The notes: a model not told the origin generated them from the letters alone. A DNA stretch of 64,000 bases from Chiua virens (GCA_019787685.1 JAHNUO010000002.1:2480001-2544000); one strand, 5' to 3'. Shown: positions 1-15,714, counted from the first letter of the stretch. Program-made: numbers and translations.

Positions 1-2952
1 AACACCCAACGGCCAGAAGTTCTTCGCTGGCTCGAGGGACCTTCTGGTATACGAATTCCTTCCTTTCAACCTTGGGTTCCTGAGTATTTTATCTACAGTA
101 TGCGATACCCCTCGATACGCCTACAAAATTCGACCTTTCAGACTGCGAAACCGTGACAATCACTCTTATCGATGCAAATCATTGTCCCGGTTCAGTCATG
201 TTCGTTCCTTTTATTCCATTCTTCACATCTTACTTGACTTCCCAACAGGTTTTTGATCGAGGGTCCTCGCGGGACCATCCTTCACACTGGCGATCTCAGA
301 GCTGAACCATGGTTTCTTTCCTCCATCCAACGCAATCGTTTCCTTTGGCCCTATTTAGCTAGTTCCTCAAATGATCTCCGAATATTCGTTGCCCGTAGAG
401 AGGGCATACATCCAGAGGCCAGAGGCCTCGTCAAGACACTTGAAGCTATCTACCTGGATACTGCCTGTTTGCTCTCGCCCCTCGTCGTCCCTACCAAGGT
501 GCATCTTGTATTCTATTTCAGACACCGTGGCATCTTGTGACATCCACTCTGTATTTTGTAGGAACAAGCAGTCGAGGGCATCATCGAACTAATGGCCCTA
601 TTCCCGTCAAGCACGTATTTCTTCATCAACGCTTGGACTTGGGGATATGAAGACGTGCTGAAGGCTATCGCACATTCATTCCATTGCAAGGTACCCAATT
701 TCACTTCTTTGTATCATCTACCGAATGCTTCGTGCATTCGTCGTGTTTCTAAGTCTATGCGGTGGCTTTGTTTACATTACCATATATGCGTGCTTACTAT
801 TTCTGGCACCATAGATCCATCTTGACCGTTACAAACATTCAATTTACTCCCATGGCTTAGATCCTTTTTTGCGCGATCTTGGTACATGTGATGCTGCTTC
901 CACTAGGTTTCATGCATGCGAACGATTTGATCGCTGCTCCTTCGTGGACGTCCCGCCTTATGACTACGAAGCCGAGGGTGCCGTGGCACCGCCTAGCAAG
1001 GAAGGCAAGAAAGTGGTCTATGTAAATGCAGTAAACATGAGTTCTGCTCGTTGGGAAGAGTACCAAGCCAACGTTAGGTGGCGAGTCCTGATGGGCGAAA
1101 ATGTAAATTCGTTGGTAAGTTACGATAAAATATGGTGTCAACCCCATGTTCATTCAACATATGTGCTCAATTCAAGCTCGTTCCTCTGTCTCGCCACTCA
1201 CCCCTTCCCGAACTCATGAATTTCGTGACGCTCTTCCGACCACTCCGTGTCATTCCGAATACGCTCGATCCCTCACTTAATGGCCTGGATTGGGGTGCCA
1301 TGTCTCAGATGTTCTCGGGATGCCTTTCCCCGGCGTCGACTTCTGGCAGTTTGGCGTCTGTTGTGGCCCCTTCTTGTCCTCTGACATGCCATACCAGCAT
1401 TACTAAGTTTCCGGGCCCGTCTACCAAATACGACCCAAAGACATTTTATGCGTCGAGCGAGGAAGAGCACGTGGATACAGCGTACTCGAATTTGATCGGC
1501 CCGAGTGATGCCGCTGATCGATGGGGCGATAAAGGTGGGAAGAGAGCGAAGATGGAAGTAATGAAGGCGTGGATAGGCACCGGGAAACGGGGAAGTCACG
1601 GACGAACGCGTCGACACGGCGGCAAAGGGGGGTTCCCGGAAAAGTCAGTGGCTGGAACCAGTAGGCTACCGCCATCGTCACCTACGACTCCCAGGAGGTA
1701 TGTGCGAGTTGATGAGTCGGGCGAGTCTTCGGATGAGGGAGGGTCAGACGATCATGCAAGGACTGCCTGGAAGTTATTCGGGAATGGGGACCTAGAGTGC
1801 AAAACATGGTTGTCACCTTCGCCCCAGCCTCAGCCCCAGGGCCAAGCAGAAGCAGGGACACTTCCTACGCCAACTTCGTCCCCTCTTCTTCTCGAGAGGC
1901 GGTCAGGAGGAAATAACAAAGTGCAGAAGCATGCAATCGAGTATGCGCCACAGAGCGGCCTACCATCAGCAATACCATCCAAGACTTTACTCCAACGCGT
2001 TCCCACGGAGCTCGTACTTTCACCTTCCAGGCCCGACCTTGCCTCGCCCTGTACGTCGCCGTTTGTGTCCTTTTCCGAAACTCCGGAACGAATGAACGAG
2101 GGAGCTGTGCCCTCCCTGAAACCACTTTCTTCCCTCGACAATGCTGTACTCTCCGAGGCGTCTCAGAATCTCAAGTCATCACATGATTCGGTGCAAAATC
2201 AGATCCAGAGCCAACCAACAGTACACCGGAGGAAACTTTCAAACACACAAGCGATGGGTGATGTCCGCGCAATGGCGGAGGTGGAAAATATCTGCGATGG
2301 TTTCCCATCAAAGCGCCGAAGAATTGACCGAGAAGAATCAAAGGGAGGAATCTGCGAGAAAGACGCCGGCGCCACGTTTGTTGGTGGTACATATGAGCAG
2401 GCACACGTCAGGCACTCGATACCGTCTGGCAAGTGTTCAGCTGCACCTACACGTATGCCCACTATACCTTCCGTAACGAATAAGGACGATAAAGAAACGT
2501 CCCTCCAAGCAACATCTTCCGCTTTGCAGGCAGAGAAGCGCTTAGGAGCGTTGTCCCCTGCGCTACCTATCAAAGCTACAGCTACTATTTCTTTTCCGGT
2601 ACGGAAACGCATTGAGGAAAGGGCTGATTGTAGTGGAAAGACACCGTTCAACCGACCGCTGCCTACTACAAGAAACGGACAGGGACGTGGCCAGAGGCTG
2701 GCGGCTTGCTCGACCTCGGCTATTATACGCACGCCAGAGGTCGAGCACACATCGACGGTTCTCAAATCGGCCAGCGTCTCCATCGACACGAGTTCACATA
2801 CAAGCGACGGACTTGTGAGCCCACGAACGGCTGCACGGCGCACCGAGCGTGCCGAGAGAAGGCGAATTACGGAGAAGTTGCGGCTGGCGCGACCAGACCT
2901 TGTCCGTACGCGCACAAGTCCCGGGGCAGGATGGGAAGCGTCAGATGCTTGA
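1..2952 (+). CDS. SNM1/PSO2/Artemis-family DNA repair nuclease (5' partial)
   Basis: Metallo-beta-lactamase/beta-CASP nuclease of the DNA cross-link or end-processing type, acting in the nucleus. Seen: DANHCPGSVMF and then HTGDLR, two of the metal-site motifs. They are split by an intron whose acceptor lies just before the exon that opens FLIEGPRGTILHTGD. YLDTACLL and the family signature FINAWTWGYEDVLKAIAHSF follow, then a C-terminal core containing SRHSPLPELMNFVTLFRP and VIPNTLDP. The first metal motif (HxHxDH) must lie upstream of the window. After about residue 60 of the last exon (1132 onward) the protein becomes a long Ser/Pro-rich, probably disordered tail of about 500 residues, ending at a stop at 2950-2952. 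The family is clear. I cannot tell whether it is the PSO2 or the Artemis orthologue without the N-terminus. Confidence 0.85.
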
Positions 2953-3460
2953 GCAGGTGACGACGTCCATTTGTGTCTCAGGATCATCGATGCCCCGTGG
3001 GATGGGTACGGAGAAGAACGATACGGGAATGGGCATCGCGGAGGAAGGTGGCGCAGTGGATTGGGAGAAGAGCGGTCGGCTGGCGGTAAGGGTGAGAGAG
3101 GTGCTTCAGGGGGGTGGGCAAGCCAGCGAGGTACTGCCACGTCTGCAGTGTTTGGAACGGTGGTATGCAGAGCGGACATGACATGTGTGTTTCTTTGGTC
3201 ACCACTTGCGTCGCGCCCGAGCTCTCGAATGTACTTGACATCACATTGGTAACATTATAAAGGTGATTGCCTTTTTGAGTCGCCAGATCGGCAAGCACGA
3301 AAAAACTAACATTGCAGACTTGGTAACCTTGAGCACACATTTCCGTAATAAACTCGGAGACTTGGGCATATAAGCCAAATACCAGTAGGGTATGATCATT
3401 ATCCGCGTTCCAACCACAAGAATAAGACAATACTATCGTGCGAGACAAATAATCCAACCA

Positions 3461-5363
3461 TCAGCTCGTGTCGTCCGTCCCACCAGGACTACCATTTGAT
3501 TGTGGCAGCGAGGGTGCCGCAGCAGCCGCACGCGACGCGGCCGCTGCGCCTGCCCGATCCTTGGAACTCAACAAGCTCTGGAAAAAGTTTTGCAACACCT
3601 CGTGTTGCGTCTGTCCCCCCGTCGCGCTCTGAGACGCACTCAGGTTCGGTGACGTCGGCGTCCGACCCGTCGTCGACGCTGCCGCACCCGCCGCACCCAG
3701 CCCCGAGGTCGGCCGCGCACTCCCTCTCGACAGACGCCGTGCATCGCCGTTCACGCTCGCATTCAACGCACCACTGCCGCCCAACCCACTTTCCATGTCC
3801 GCCAGCGCCTTCTCGACGTTCGGCAGGCTGAAGCTACTGCTCCCAAGCGGTCCAACGATACCCGCCGTCGCGGTGTCGGTAGGGTTGCGGAACGCGCCGC
3901 GTGGATCTCGATCTGGCTTTTTCGAATTTTCGTCATAGTGTTTGGCAAGGAAGGCTTGTTCTGCCATCGGGGCGTTGAACGGGGGCAATGGTGGGGCCTT
4001 TGGGGTATGTGAGGCACGTGTGCGAACATGGGTGTAGGACTGACCTTGGCGCCTTGATCCGGCACCAACGCGCGGTACATTTTCTTTGCGCCGTTGGCAT
4101 CCTCTGGTTCTGATTCGTCCGCGAGATCCGTGTCCCATGATTCGCCCCACATGCGTGCCTCGAAGCCCTCGCGTAATACACTAATTTTGCCCCAACTATC
4201 CCAGCCGGCAGGAACGACGATGCGGTCACGGTCGAGCGTGTTCGGTCTGTGATGGAATACAAACGGGTTTCGTATCGGTGCGGGTGCGTCCGTTCCAGCA
4301 GTCACTCCGGGAGATGGTGCTGGTGGGGTGAACAAGAGGTGTAGCATATACTGCCGAAGCACACCAAGGGTACCCGGTTGAGGCGTTGTATAAAACAGTG
4401 CTGCGCCATCTGACGTGCGTGTTGAATGGATCATGACAGGAGTGAAGATGGACGACTTACATTTTAGACATATCGTACGGAGGACTTGCATCACACCATC
4501 GGTCCGTTCTTCCCACTCACCGCCCTTGCCCTTTACCATCGCTCCCATTCCTGATGCGCCAGCCCCAACAAGATCACTACCCTCGTCGATCAGATCAGCT
4601 TTCGTGCACACGACGATGATCGGAACGCCAGCTGAATTGTGCGTCAGTGTCCCAGGTCCCAACGGCAACACTGTATTCGATGTCAAGTTCGACGCAGCCG
4701 GTAGCGAGTCGGCCGAGGGCTCCGTATAGTGTTGTAAATGTGCCTGTACTGCATCCAGGTTCCATACCCCAACACCAACGCGGAGAAGAAGACAAGAGGA
4801 CGTACGTCGTTCGTGATTCTCCTCGCTTACGATCTCCACTTCTCTCGCGCCATCCCCCTTGGCCCACTGTTCCACCCACTTGAGCCAGGTCTGGAGGTCC
4901 TCCATAAACGTCCATGGATGGGTCCAGTCCAACACGATCATGACGAGAGTATGTGGCAACGCTGTCCTCGGAGGTAAAAAATGAGGCAGCAGGGCAGTAT
5001 AGCCCTTGGCGTCCGAAGGCACCGTGTACACGGACAACCGCGCCAACGTATCTACCGACAGAGAGCCAGCTCTCGCCGTCGATGAGTCAGCACCCAGACA
5101 GACGCACCTTCGTCCCCGTCATCCCGAACATCGGCCCAGTCATATCCAAGAGCGAAATCAGAGCGCGATTCGTCGTTGCTGTCGGATGCGGCGACGGGTT
5201 TTTGGAGGAGTGCGGACGCGAGGGTGGATTTGCCCGAGGCGGGTGTGCCGAGGAGGAGGACTTGTTTAGATGGAATTGAGCGCGTGGATGAGACAGAGTC
5301 TAAAATGGACGACCAGAGATCCTGGGGAGGTGCCTCTGGCGTCGTCGGTCGTGATTCTTCCAT
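3461..5363 (-). CDS. Cytoplasmic dynein 1 light intermediate chain
   Basis: Subunit of the cytoplasmic dynein motor that links the heavy chain to cargo adaptors. It has a Ras-like fold that need not hydrolyse GTP. Four exons read without a break: 5363-5108, 5051-4461, 4409-4045 and 3997-3461 (582 residues). Introns are 56, 51 and 47 nt. Seen: P-loop-like LLLGTPASGKSTLASAL near residue 35, the DLIC blocks PHTLVMIVLDWTHPWTFMED and VPIIVVCTKADLIDEG, then ICLKYGAALFYTT (made only after splicing the 51-nt intron) and the hallmark IVVPAGWDSWGKISVLREGF. The C-terminal 200 residues are Ser/Ala/Gly rich, as expected for the adaptor-binding half. The start at 5363 is the first ATG upstream of the P-loop and lies 33 bp from the divergent TIP41 start, so the two genes probably share a promoter. 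Confidence 0.93.
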
Positions 5364-5396
5364 GTCGTTTGCTACAAGATTTATTTCAAACTCCGA

Positions 5397-6526
5397 ATGA
5401 GGTCCTCATCATCGACCACGACGACGGCCGAGGAATACTTTTTGGACCCCGTCATGTCTGTGGCGGTCGCTGTACCGGAGCACACGCTCTCAGAATCACC
5501 CAACGCCCGCTCGATCGACATTTACGACTGGCTCATCACCGCCTCGACCAACCCCATCTCCAACGCGTCCGAGTGTGATGCACTTCAATCCGCGCTCGGA
5601 TTCACATTGCCAGAGATGACGTTTGGAAACAACCACCTCTCGCTCGAACACCGTCCGTCAGGATGGAAACTCACCCTCGACGCCAAGGGCGCACTCTCCG
5701 GCGTCAAAGCCGGCGAACTCGGCGAGGGCGATGGCGGCGTCAAGGTCGGTTATGCAGACGCGTGGCTCAAGAGCCGGTGAGGATGCTTTCTCTCGAGACA
5801 TCCCTCTTCTTCTGAGCGCGATCTACCAGCACAGACCCTGGTACGAACCTCCCACTGCCCACCACCAGTCGCAGCGAAACCGTACGATTGGACGTACACG
5901 ACGACGTATCCGGGTCATCATGACAGAACATCTGATTCGGAGGGATGGTCAGACGCCGATCCGGACAATCCCTGTCACACCATCCCCCTCTCCGAACTCA
6001 CCCGACCAGATCCGATCCTGTTCTATGCAGAAGTACCCCTGTTCGAAGACGAGCTGCACGACAACGGATCGTCCCATCTGCTCGTCAGAATCGTCAGTCG
6101 TCTCTTGATCCTTGTCTTGACCGGCCGTTCACGTGCTCGTAAAGCGCGTCATGCCCACTTGCATCTTCATTCTCGCGCGCTTCACGTTGCGCGTGGATAA
6201 TGTCCTGTTTCGAATACACGACACGAGAATATTCCATTCTTTTTCGTCTAGCTCGCCGATCGTCGTACGACAAGTGAGTGGATGGGAGGCGCCATATGAT
6301 CGAGTGAAACGCGTATGTTATGTTAGTCACTGGTGGATTTATCTCACTAAAGACCCTACAGCAACTACCTCGACGTAACGACCTGACCCCTCTGACGGAC
6401 GTCAACTTCATTGCCAAAGTCCTCACAGAAATGCCATCTGAAGCAAGTCAAAAAGCCGGCGCTGGCACAGGATGGAGAGGGCTTAGGACAAAGGTACAAG
6501 TGGCCAAGTTGGAATCCAGAGATTGA
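5397..6526 (+). CDS. TIP41: TIP41-like TOR-pathway protein
   Basis: Regulator of PP2A-type phosphatases in TOR signalling (partner of TAP42/alpha4), cytosolic. Seen: LPEMTFGNNHLSLEH, KVGYADAWLKSR, AAKPYDWTYTTTYPG, DPILFYAEVPLFEDELHDNG and RVMPTCIFILARFTLRVDNV followed by FRIHDTRIFHSF, in family order. Exons by splice signals: 5397-5776, 5830-6092, 6145-6312, 6362-6526. Their summed length is one base too long for a single frame. The break falls at the start of exon 2, where the frame implied by the acceptor at 5829 differs from the frame that encodes KPYDWTYTT. Removing one base near 5838-5846 (for example in ACCCTGG) restores everything, so I read this as a base insertion rather than a broken gene. 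The alternative is an unusual junction I could not find. Confidence 0.9.
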
Positions 6527-6581
6527 GCAGTAGCAAGATGTAAGGCAGGTTGACGACAATGCGTAGAAGGCGTTGCACGTA

Positions 6582-8772
6582 TCAGGATTTCCGAAGTAGA
6601 TCCTCCAGTATCTGTCTCACATCCCCCGCCTTTACCCTCCCTCCACTCAATTGCATCACTTTCCCCATGATCCGATTCATGACTTTGAGATTTCCGCTCC
6701 TCACTTTCTGAACCTCTTCCGGAAGCGCTTCGATTGCTTCTAGACACCAGTTCTTCAACAGGGACCCATCGTCATCGGATACCGCCAACAGACCCAAGTT
6801 CTTTTGCCAGAAAGGCAGGGGAAGCTGTCGAGCGCGAAGTAACCATGTGACGTAGCAATGTCTTTCCCGATGTCCCTGCCATGCTTTCGTGAACGATAGT
6901 TCACAAGACAAATAACACCGTGTTTCACCTGTCATTTCCCGCCCTGCACCATATCGACAAGCTCGCCCATCTGCTCCACCGTGACAGGATTGTCACTAAA
7001 CGTCTCTCTGCGAGCAGCAAGTTGACCGAGCAGTTCATGAATCATCCTTGCTGGATCTCAACACGACGCTGAAAGAGAAAGCCTGAACACGCACCAATTC
7101 ATGGCTGCCTTGGCAGACCGCCCTTGTGCGAGGCGGTCAAAGTACTGCACAAGCACCTCTGGCAGGTTCACCATCAAAGCGGACCTCTCGTCCAGCATCC
7201 ACAGCCATGAGTACCTCTGCTTCTTGTTCCGACAGACCGATATTGATCAAGCGTTCCCGTGTCTCGTGGGGGAGCTCTGGCATAGATACCCGAACACGGT
7301 CAATATACTCCTAAACATCAGGAATGAATGGATGGGGGACTTGAGAATGAGGACACGAACAGGAGACAGGAGCAGAGGTGGCAGATTGGGGTCTGGCATG
7401 TATCTATAATCCGGAGAGTCCTCTTTACTTCTCAATTTGAACGTCTCCGCCTTGGCCTCGTCAAATCCTCGTGTTTCTTGCGGTACCATCTGACCACTTT
7501 CGAGGAGGCCAATGTGTCGAAATACTTCGGACGCTGAGGGCGCATATAACGGACCATCTCTGAAATGGAACAGAAGGACGAACTGATGGCTATCATCGCG
7601 AACTTGACGCTGTTGAGGTTTTTGATTTCGCATCGCGTGCCTGGGGGATGTCCGTATTTATTCACGGACACGTTGACGTCACATCTGAGCGAGCCCTGAG
7701 GTACGTCGTCAGACGGAGGAGGAACTGCTAACAAGGTCCTCACCAGTTCCATACTACCATCGCTGGCCCCGACAGCCCTGAGCATGGCTTGAAGAGTGCG
7801 GATATAGTCACCCGCCTCTTCCGGGGATCTGGTGCATCAAAGGAGAAATCCGTCAACGAACCTAGGCTTCGACTGCACGCAAAGACAAACCTCATGTCTG
7901 GTTCCGAAACGATTTCCATCAACCCAGAACCCGCTCTGTTGAGGTCGACCTGAGTGACACGGCGACGCGCGTCAAATATCGACTTTGCAGTATCCTGTAA
8001 TGGATGAGGAGGCAAGGTAAGAGTGGGTATACGCATCGTCGCGAACCTGTTCTAGCTGTATTTGGGTGATCCCGACTCGGATACCACGCGACAAGTCCAA
8101 GTAACCACCTTTTGCCAACGGTGCTGTCCGAAAGTATCGCGCATATATCGCAAGGAGCATGCGTCTCACTCACCATAGCGTTGTGTAATTTGATAACCGG
8201 CCGGCAGGTCAGAGTAAAAGTAGTGCTTCCTGTCAAACGCCGAGCGTAACTGAACTTGTGAATTGAGTGCGATAGCGGTTCGTACGGCGAGTTCGACACA
8301 GTTTCGGTTCAATGTCTGCGTGTCGGGGTGAGGTTGGCAACCAAACACAAGCAGGTCACTCACCTGGCAACTGTTCCGGGTAATGCTGCATCATAAAACG
8401 TGACAAACGAGTTGGGCGTTTCCCCAGGCTTGGACGTCAGCGCGTCTGAATGTCAAATAAGAACATTAGTGAATGGGAATGGACTTGTTAATACTGACCA
8501 GAAAACAGTTTTCTTCGCGACTTGATCTGGGCATGGACTTCGATGCCGACGACGACCTCCCACCCAGGCCAACGTCTGTCCTCACGTATGGCGCGTTCGT
8601 GGTGTATATTTCTAGCTCTGAACGGTCTCCAGAGTTGTTGTAGCCGCCATGGACATTGACGGACAATCATCAAGGCGGAGTTTTCTTGACGAGTACTATT
8701 ATAGACATGACACACGGAACGATTTACAGACAACTTAGACAAGACATGATACATCGGACAGACCCGCCGCAA
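6582..8772 (-). CDS. Glutamyl-tRNA(Gln) amidotransferase subunit B, mitochondrial
   Basis: GatB/PET112: with GatA and GatC/F it converts Glu-tRNA(Gln) to Gln-tRNA(Gln) in mitochondria. Many short exons carry family blocks in order from the 5' end: [32 protein letters not shown] [123 protein letters not shown]. The C-terminal YqeY-like tail contains [20 protein letters not shown] and ends [10 protein letters not shown] at 6582. The first residues ([14 protein letters not shown], from about 8754, or the ATG at 8772) are basic and hydroxylated, fitting a mitochondrial presequence. The start lies about 40-60 bp from the divergent gene at 8814. Not every intron boundary was resolved. Confidence 0.9.
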
Positions 8773-8813
8773 GGTTCTACGAAGAGACCGCGACGAGCAA
8801 CGCCCACCATCTC

Positions 8814-10541
8814 ATGACCAGAACACCTATACAGACAGTACATGGTCAATACGATGAAGGCCTGACGGACGCTTTAGACCAAATCCTGGCTTACAATGAT
8901 GCGTTCTCACCACTGATGGCTCACGTTCGAATCGCGAATTTCCGGTTCAGAACCTGTCTTGTGACACCCTCCTTGGCGCTTGACACGACGAACTGGTCGG
9001 TATCTTGGAGTTCTCCTCCGCGAATGTCTTCCTCCTCGGAATTTCCGCTGGACCATTCCAGCGTCCGTCCGGGCATCTGGGAACTCTTATCCCGGGATCC
9101 CGCCGAGATAGACATCGACCCAACGGACCAAGACCTGCCTCCCGTCTACGACCCATTGAGTCGGACCCTCAGCCTGAGCACGAGCTCGAACACATCTACC
9201 TTGTAGCTATCATCCATTGATATTCATCTAGGATGTCATTTCTGATTCATATAATCTAGTTTTAGGCGTGGCAATAGGTCCTCTCAATGGTGGACTGCTT
9301 CCAGGCCACTTATCACCGCCTTCCACCGTGCAGTCCGAGTCGGTGTCCCCCTTCCCTTGTCTAAGAGCATCAACAACTCATGGCCCTTGTTTCAAGTCCT
9401 TCCCAATCATTCCTTCAGATGGAATCCCACGAGACGTTTACGTACACCTATGATCTTGATGTAGGCAATATGCACCTTCAGATTCTCATCTTGTGCGTCT
9501 CGACTTCGTTTGCTGACAATCCATTGACGCCCAAGTCCCAGGGTAGAATCAGACGCCGATCGACCAAATCATTACACATTTTCGCTGTCCATGAAAGTAG
9601 GCCATGTCGAACGCACCATCGCGCAACCCGTCACCATGAGACTCTCCATTCACCCCCACAAATTAGATTTTGTCGTGTTGTAAGTGACGCTCCGCCTTTC
9701 GAATCGAGCCACTGATCACACCCCCACAGCGCGTTCCCACCACGATCGAGCCTCCCAACCGGTTGTCTCTACTATTTTCGCGTCTGGCTAGCGCACCGCG
9801 GGCGTCGATCATCGCATGTTTGGTGCCAAAGACATCTGGTTCGGAAATGACCCCGACTTTCGAGCGATCGCCGACGCCTCCTTTGCCTATCTCCGAAACT
9901 GCGACCCAAGACATGTCAATTTACCAAGGCCGCGTCGGACGTGCGCACGTCAGCTTCATCCTCAGGTCTCGTTCGCTCTTGCGCTTCCCTCCCTCCCCCC
10001 TAACGTCGCCGTGTAGATGGAGACGGGTCGAACCCGAGATCTATACGCTCTCGCTCGACTATGAAGCCGGCGGTGCTGGCAGACCGCTCTTTGAGGACTA
10101 CCACCTCCGGCTCTCGTGTGAACCCCAAACACTCTCCTTTCTCATCTAGCACGTATCCGTTCCCATCTCGGCCAACGACGCACTGACCCACGTCCCAGCA
10201 CGATCCCCGTCCCCTCCACACCCACCGGTGCCAGCCACCGTCTCCGCGTCTGGATCCGAACACCCGCTCCACCCCAACTCGTCAACGGGTCGTCTAGCGT
10301 CGGGCCGTCCTATCTCTACCAACGGCTCTGGAAATCAGACGACTTTAAGATCGGTGCACAGCTCAACTTTGAGTCGGTCGGCTCTAAAATCATCCTCGCG
10401 ACCCGATCGCACGCCTCGGAGGCCGTCGACTCGTCGGCCGTGCTAGGCGAGTCGACGCTGACACCGAATCGGCGGCGCAGGTCCCGGTTGGCACCGAGCG
10501 TGGGTGTCGACGACGCAGGAGATTCGGTCGTCGATCGGTAG
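8814..10541 (+). CDS. Unrecognised multi-exon protein
   Basis: I do not recognise this gene. Coding character is seen in several blocks. A first exon from ATG 8814 begins MTRTPIQTVHGQYDEG. A block at about 9360-9500 contains ETFTYTYDLDVGNMHLQI. A block at 9725-9830 reads LYYFRVWLAHRGRRSS, and continues in another frame as MFGAKDIWFGNDPDFRAIAD. A block at 10020-10150 contains LSLDYEAGGAGRPLFEDYHL. A last exon from about 10200 has HRLRVWIRTPAPPQ and LYQRLWKSDDFKIGAQLNFE and ends at TAG 10539-10541. The switch of frame near 9805-9817 needs one base removed or a junction I cannot see. No signal peptide, membrane segment or catalytic motif stands out. The gene is divergent from GatB. Confidence 0.5.
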
Positions 10542-11188
10542 TTGGGCGTGCGCTGGAACGCGCGTTCTCAGTGTTTATTCGAATGCTGTGGACGTTATTA
10601 TTCGTACTTGTATTGCTTCCCGTCGCTGATTTAGACCATGTCGCAGAATATTTATAGTTCATGCGTAAGTTACGATACAAGGTTTGTCTTTGGCTATTTG
10701 GAATTTCTGTATGAGAAGGGCATGAAACAGCGCAATACAAGGACTGGGAGATGCATGGACCAAGCGCACTCGCGCGTTGTCACGAGCACCGGGGGGAGCG
10801 AAGAAAGGTTAGAAAGGGAGATCATAACGGAATCAAGCAGAAAATCAATGAAAAGAAAGTCCGGATGGAAACAAAAAAAGTGGGAGGGCGACAAGGGCGA
10901 AAGGGACGAAAGCGAACCGTACTCTTGAAGTCATCCCAAAGTTGTACCGTGTTCCGGTTGCAGTGCACCCAGATCCATATAATGCCTGGTTTTGGGGGAA
11001 ATCCTGTTGAAAGAAGTATGAATAAATCCAAGGAAAGGGAACAGGAGCAACAGCGAAGACGGTATGCATCCACAAGTCAGTTCTCGAAACACTGCGATTG
11101 ATTTGTGTCAACGAGCGGCTGGCCATCGATCGGAAACGACTTGGGTCTTGTAAGGGACAGGGACCAGGACTTTACATCGTTACGCTTT
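10542..11188. other. Intergenic, no gene recognised
   Basis: About 650 bp between two convergent genes. The purine-rich stretch near 10790-10920 opens frames full of Lys/Arg/Glu by composition only. I see no homology, repeat or RNA gene here. Confidence 0.5.
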
Positions 11189-13802
<2,614 letters not shown>

Positions 13803-14002
13803 TTTTGTTGCGGGGAGTGAAGGGATAGAAGCGAACTTGAGGGATGCGAACACGGGGAGCAAGTAGTGGTCGTTAGTCAAGTGGGACTTGTCCCGAAGCA
13901 GGCACCGACTTTTGCTTAGTCACCACCACTTTGACTGAGCCAACAAATGCCGCAGCTACACTCCCCAAACGGCGGCAATGTATGTACATAGATCCCTGTT
14001 CT

Positions 14003-15714
14003 CTAGGTATTAACATAGCGGACCCTTTTGCTACGATCTCCTTCTCGATTATCATTAATATTGTCTCCCTCCTTCGCCTTTTCGCTCGCTGAGTTATGGT
14101 CGGCATCTGGACCGTGTACACGCTTTGTCTCTGTCTTTGTCACGCTCGCCTTCTGCGTGGATGGATATTGTACGCGGAAGTAGGGCTGTGCCAACCAGTG
14201 CGGGAGGATCTTGAGCCCAGACTCGGGTTCTAGCGTGATCAGCTCCTCTGTGGATACACCCTCCGCATCCTTTGCATCACGCTGAGGCAGCACCAGAGAA
14301 GATAGAGGGGACAACGATCATCAACCATGTAAGATCATCGTGCTCAGTACTCACATCCATGCGTTGCTTCATCTCTTGCACCACCTCTACATACCGCTCC
14401 AGCGACCTCGGACCCCGAACCTGACTCAACTGATCTCGCAAGTCAGTCTCTCGCGCCAGGGCAGGTCGTAGCAACTTGAACAGGTGACCTTTGACCGCGC
14501 TTAGCGACGTCGTCGTTTTCAGACCCTGTACGATTTCCAAGTATTCGAGCGCCAGGTCCGCATGTGGCTGATGCAGTCCGGCATCGAATATTCGTCCCGT
14601 TCCTGAACTTGCCTGCGCAAACAAGGCTGGGTTGTACAGCTGCCCCTCCGCAGACATGACTGCATCTGCGCCGGTCTCTGCTAAACACCGCTCAACGTCA
14701 GAGTGATAGAGGATATTGCCGTTCGCAAAGACGGGTACTGAAACAGCCTCTTTGACGGCACGTATCTTGGCCCAGTCTGCTAGCCCGGTGTTTTGACCAC
14801 GCTGCTCGCGAAGACGACCATGGCAGGTGAGTATTTGAGCGCCGGCGCGTTCGAGCATCCGTGCATACTCGACTGTCTTTTCGATGGTAGGAAACACACG
14901 AAACTTGGCTGTGACTGGTACTTTGAGTTCCTGATGCAGGATATTGACTTCGGAGAGGATGTTAAAACGTGTGTTAAGAGGGGTGAGTGGTGACCGGACT
15001 TACTCAACTTATAAATTAAGCCCCAGTCTTCCATCAAAAACGCCCCATAGTGACCTGACCGCGCGATCTCTTGCGGACATCCCAGATTCAGGTCTATCGC
15101 GTCACAATGGTCTTGTAGTGCCTGCGCAGACTCGAGAAGCTGTTCGGGGTCGTTAGCACAGAATTGAACGACAAGTGGACGATCGCTGGGGCCGCCTTCT
15201 TCCCCATGCGAAATGTCGAAGAACTTCTCGCGGTATCCTTTCTTTCCTTTATTGAGATAAAACATCTAAGGTGTGAACCGACGACGGTCATAAATCATGA
15301 ATTGGAGCGAACATGCCGTCAATGGATGATATCCGCGCAAAAGGAAAACTGATTTCACCTTGACATTGATCATCGGGGTATATACGAGCTGTAAGATATG
15401 TTGGTGTACGGAGTGTGTAAGACTGGGAACATGCACACCTGGGCACCATACCGTCGTGCCAAAATTCTCCATGGCTACTTTCGTCATCGTTCACCAGATA
15501 CCGATCCCAATTAGCCCCCAGGATATAGAAAAGCCACGGAATGCAAACGACGCACCAGCTCACTCTGATCAACCATTGGTGCGACGACATGCTTTGGACT
15601 GCCGAGCACCGTCCTGTAAAACTCGTACCCCGCCAGTTTCTGAGATGGAGATCCCGGTCTCCGGATCGACGACTCGGAAAGGCTCAGAATGGGTGGTTGG
15701 GTAGATGTCGCCAT
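14003..15714 (-). CDS. DUS1: tRNA-dihydrouridine(16/17) synthase, Dus1 type
   Basis: FMN-dependent reductase making dihydrouridine in tRNA D-loops. Seen: start [12 protein letters not shown] at 15714 (an upstream in-frame ATG at 15735 is possible), [64 protein letters not shown] and [20 protein letters not shown] (catalytic Cys in LGCPQ), then [11 protein letters not shown]. The TIM-barrel end shows [45 protein letters not shown]. The C-terminal extension holds [16 protein letters not shown] and a Lys/Glu-rich tail ending at 14003. Short introns interrupt at about 14950-15000, 15270-15400 and 15510-15560. The 5' end faces the endonuclease III gene 304 bp away. Confidence 0.92.

Noticed and set aside
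2199..3179. 326-residue minus-strand frame opposite the SNM1 tail
   Set aside because: It lies antisense to a low-complexity Ser/Pro coding region and shows no family motif or splice structure.
10638..11101. Lys/Arg/Glu-rich plus-strand frames
   Set aside because: Purine-rich DNA gives such frames by composition; no conserved block or exon partners.
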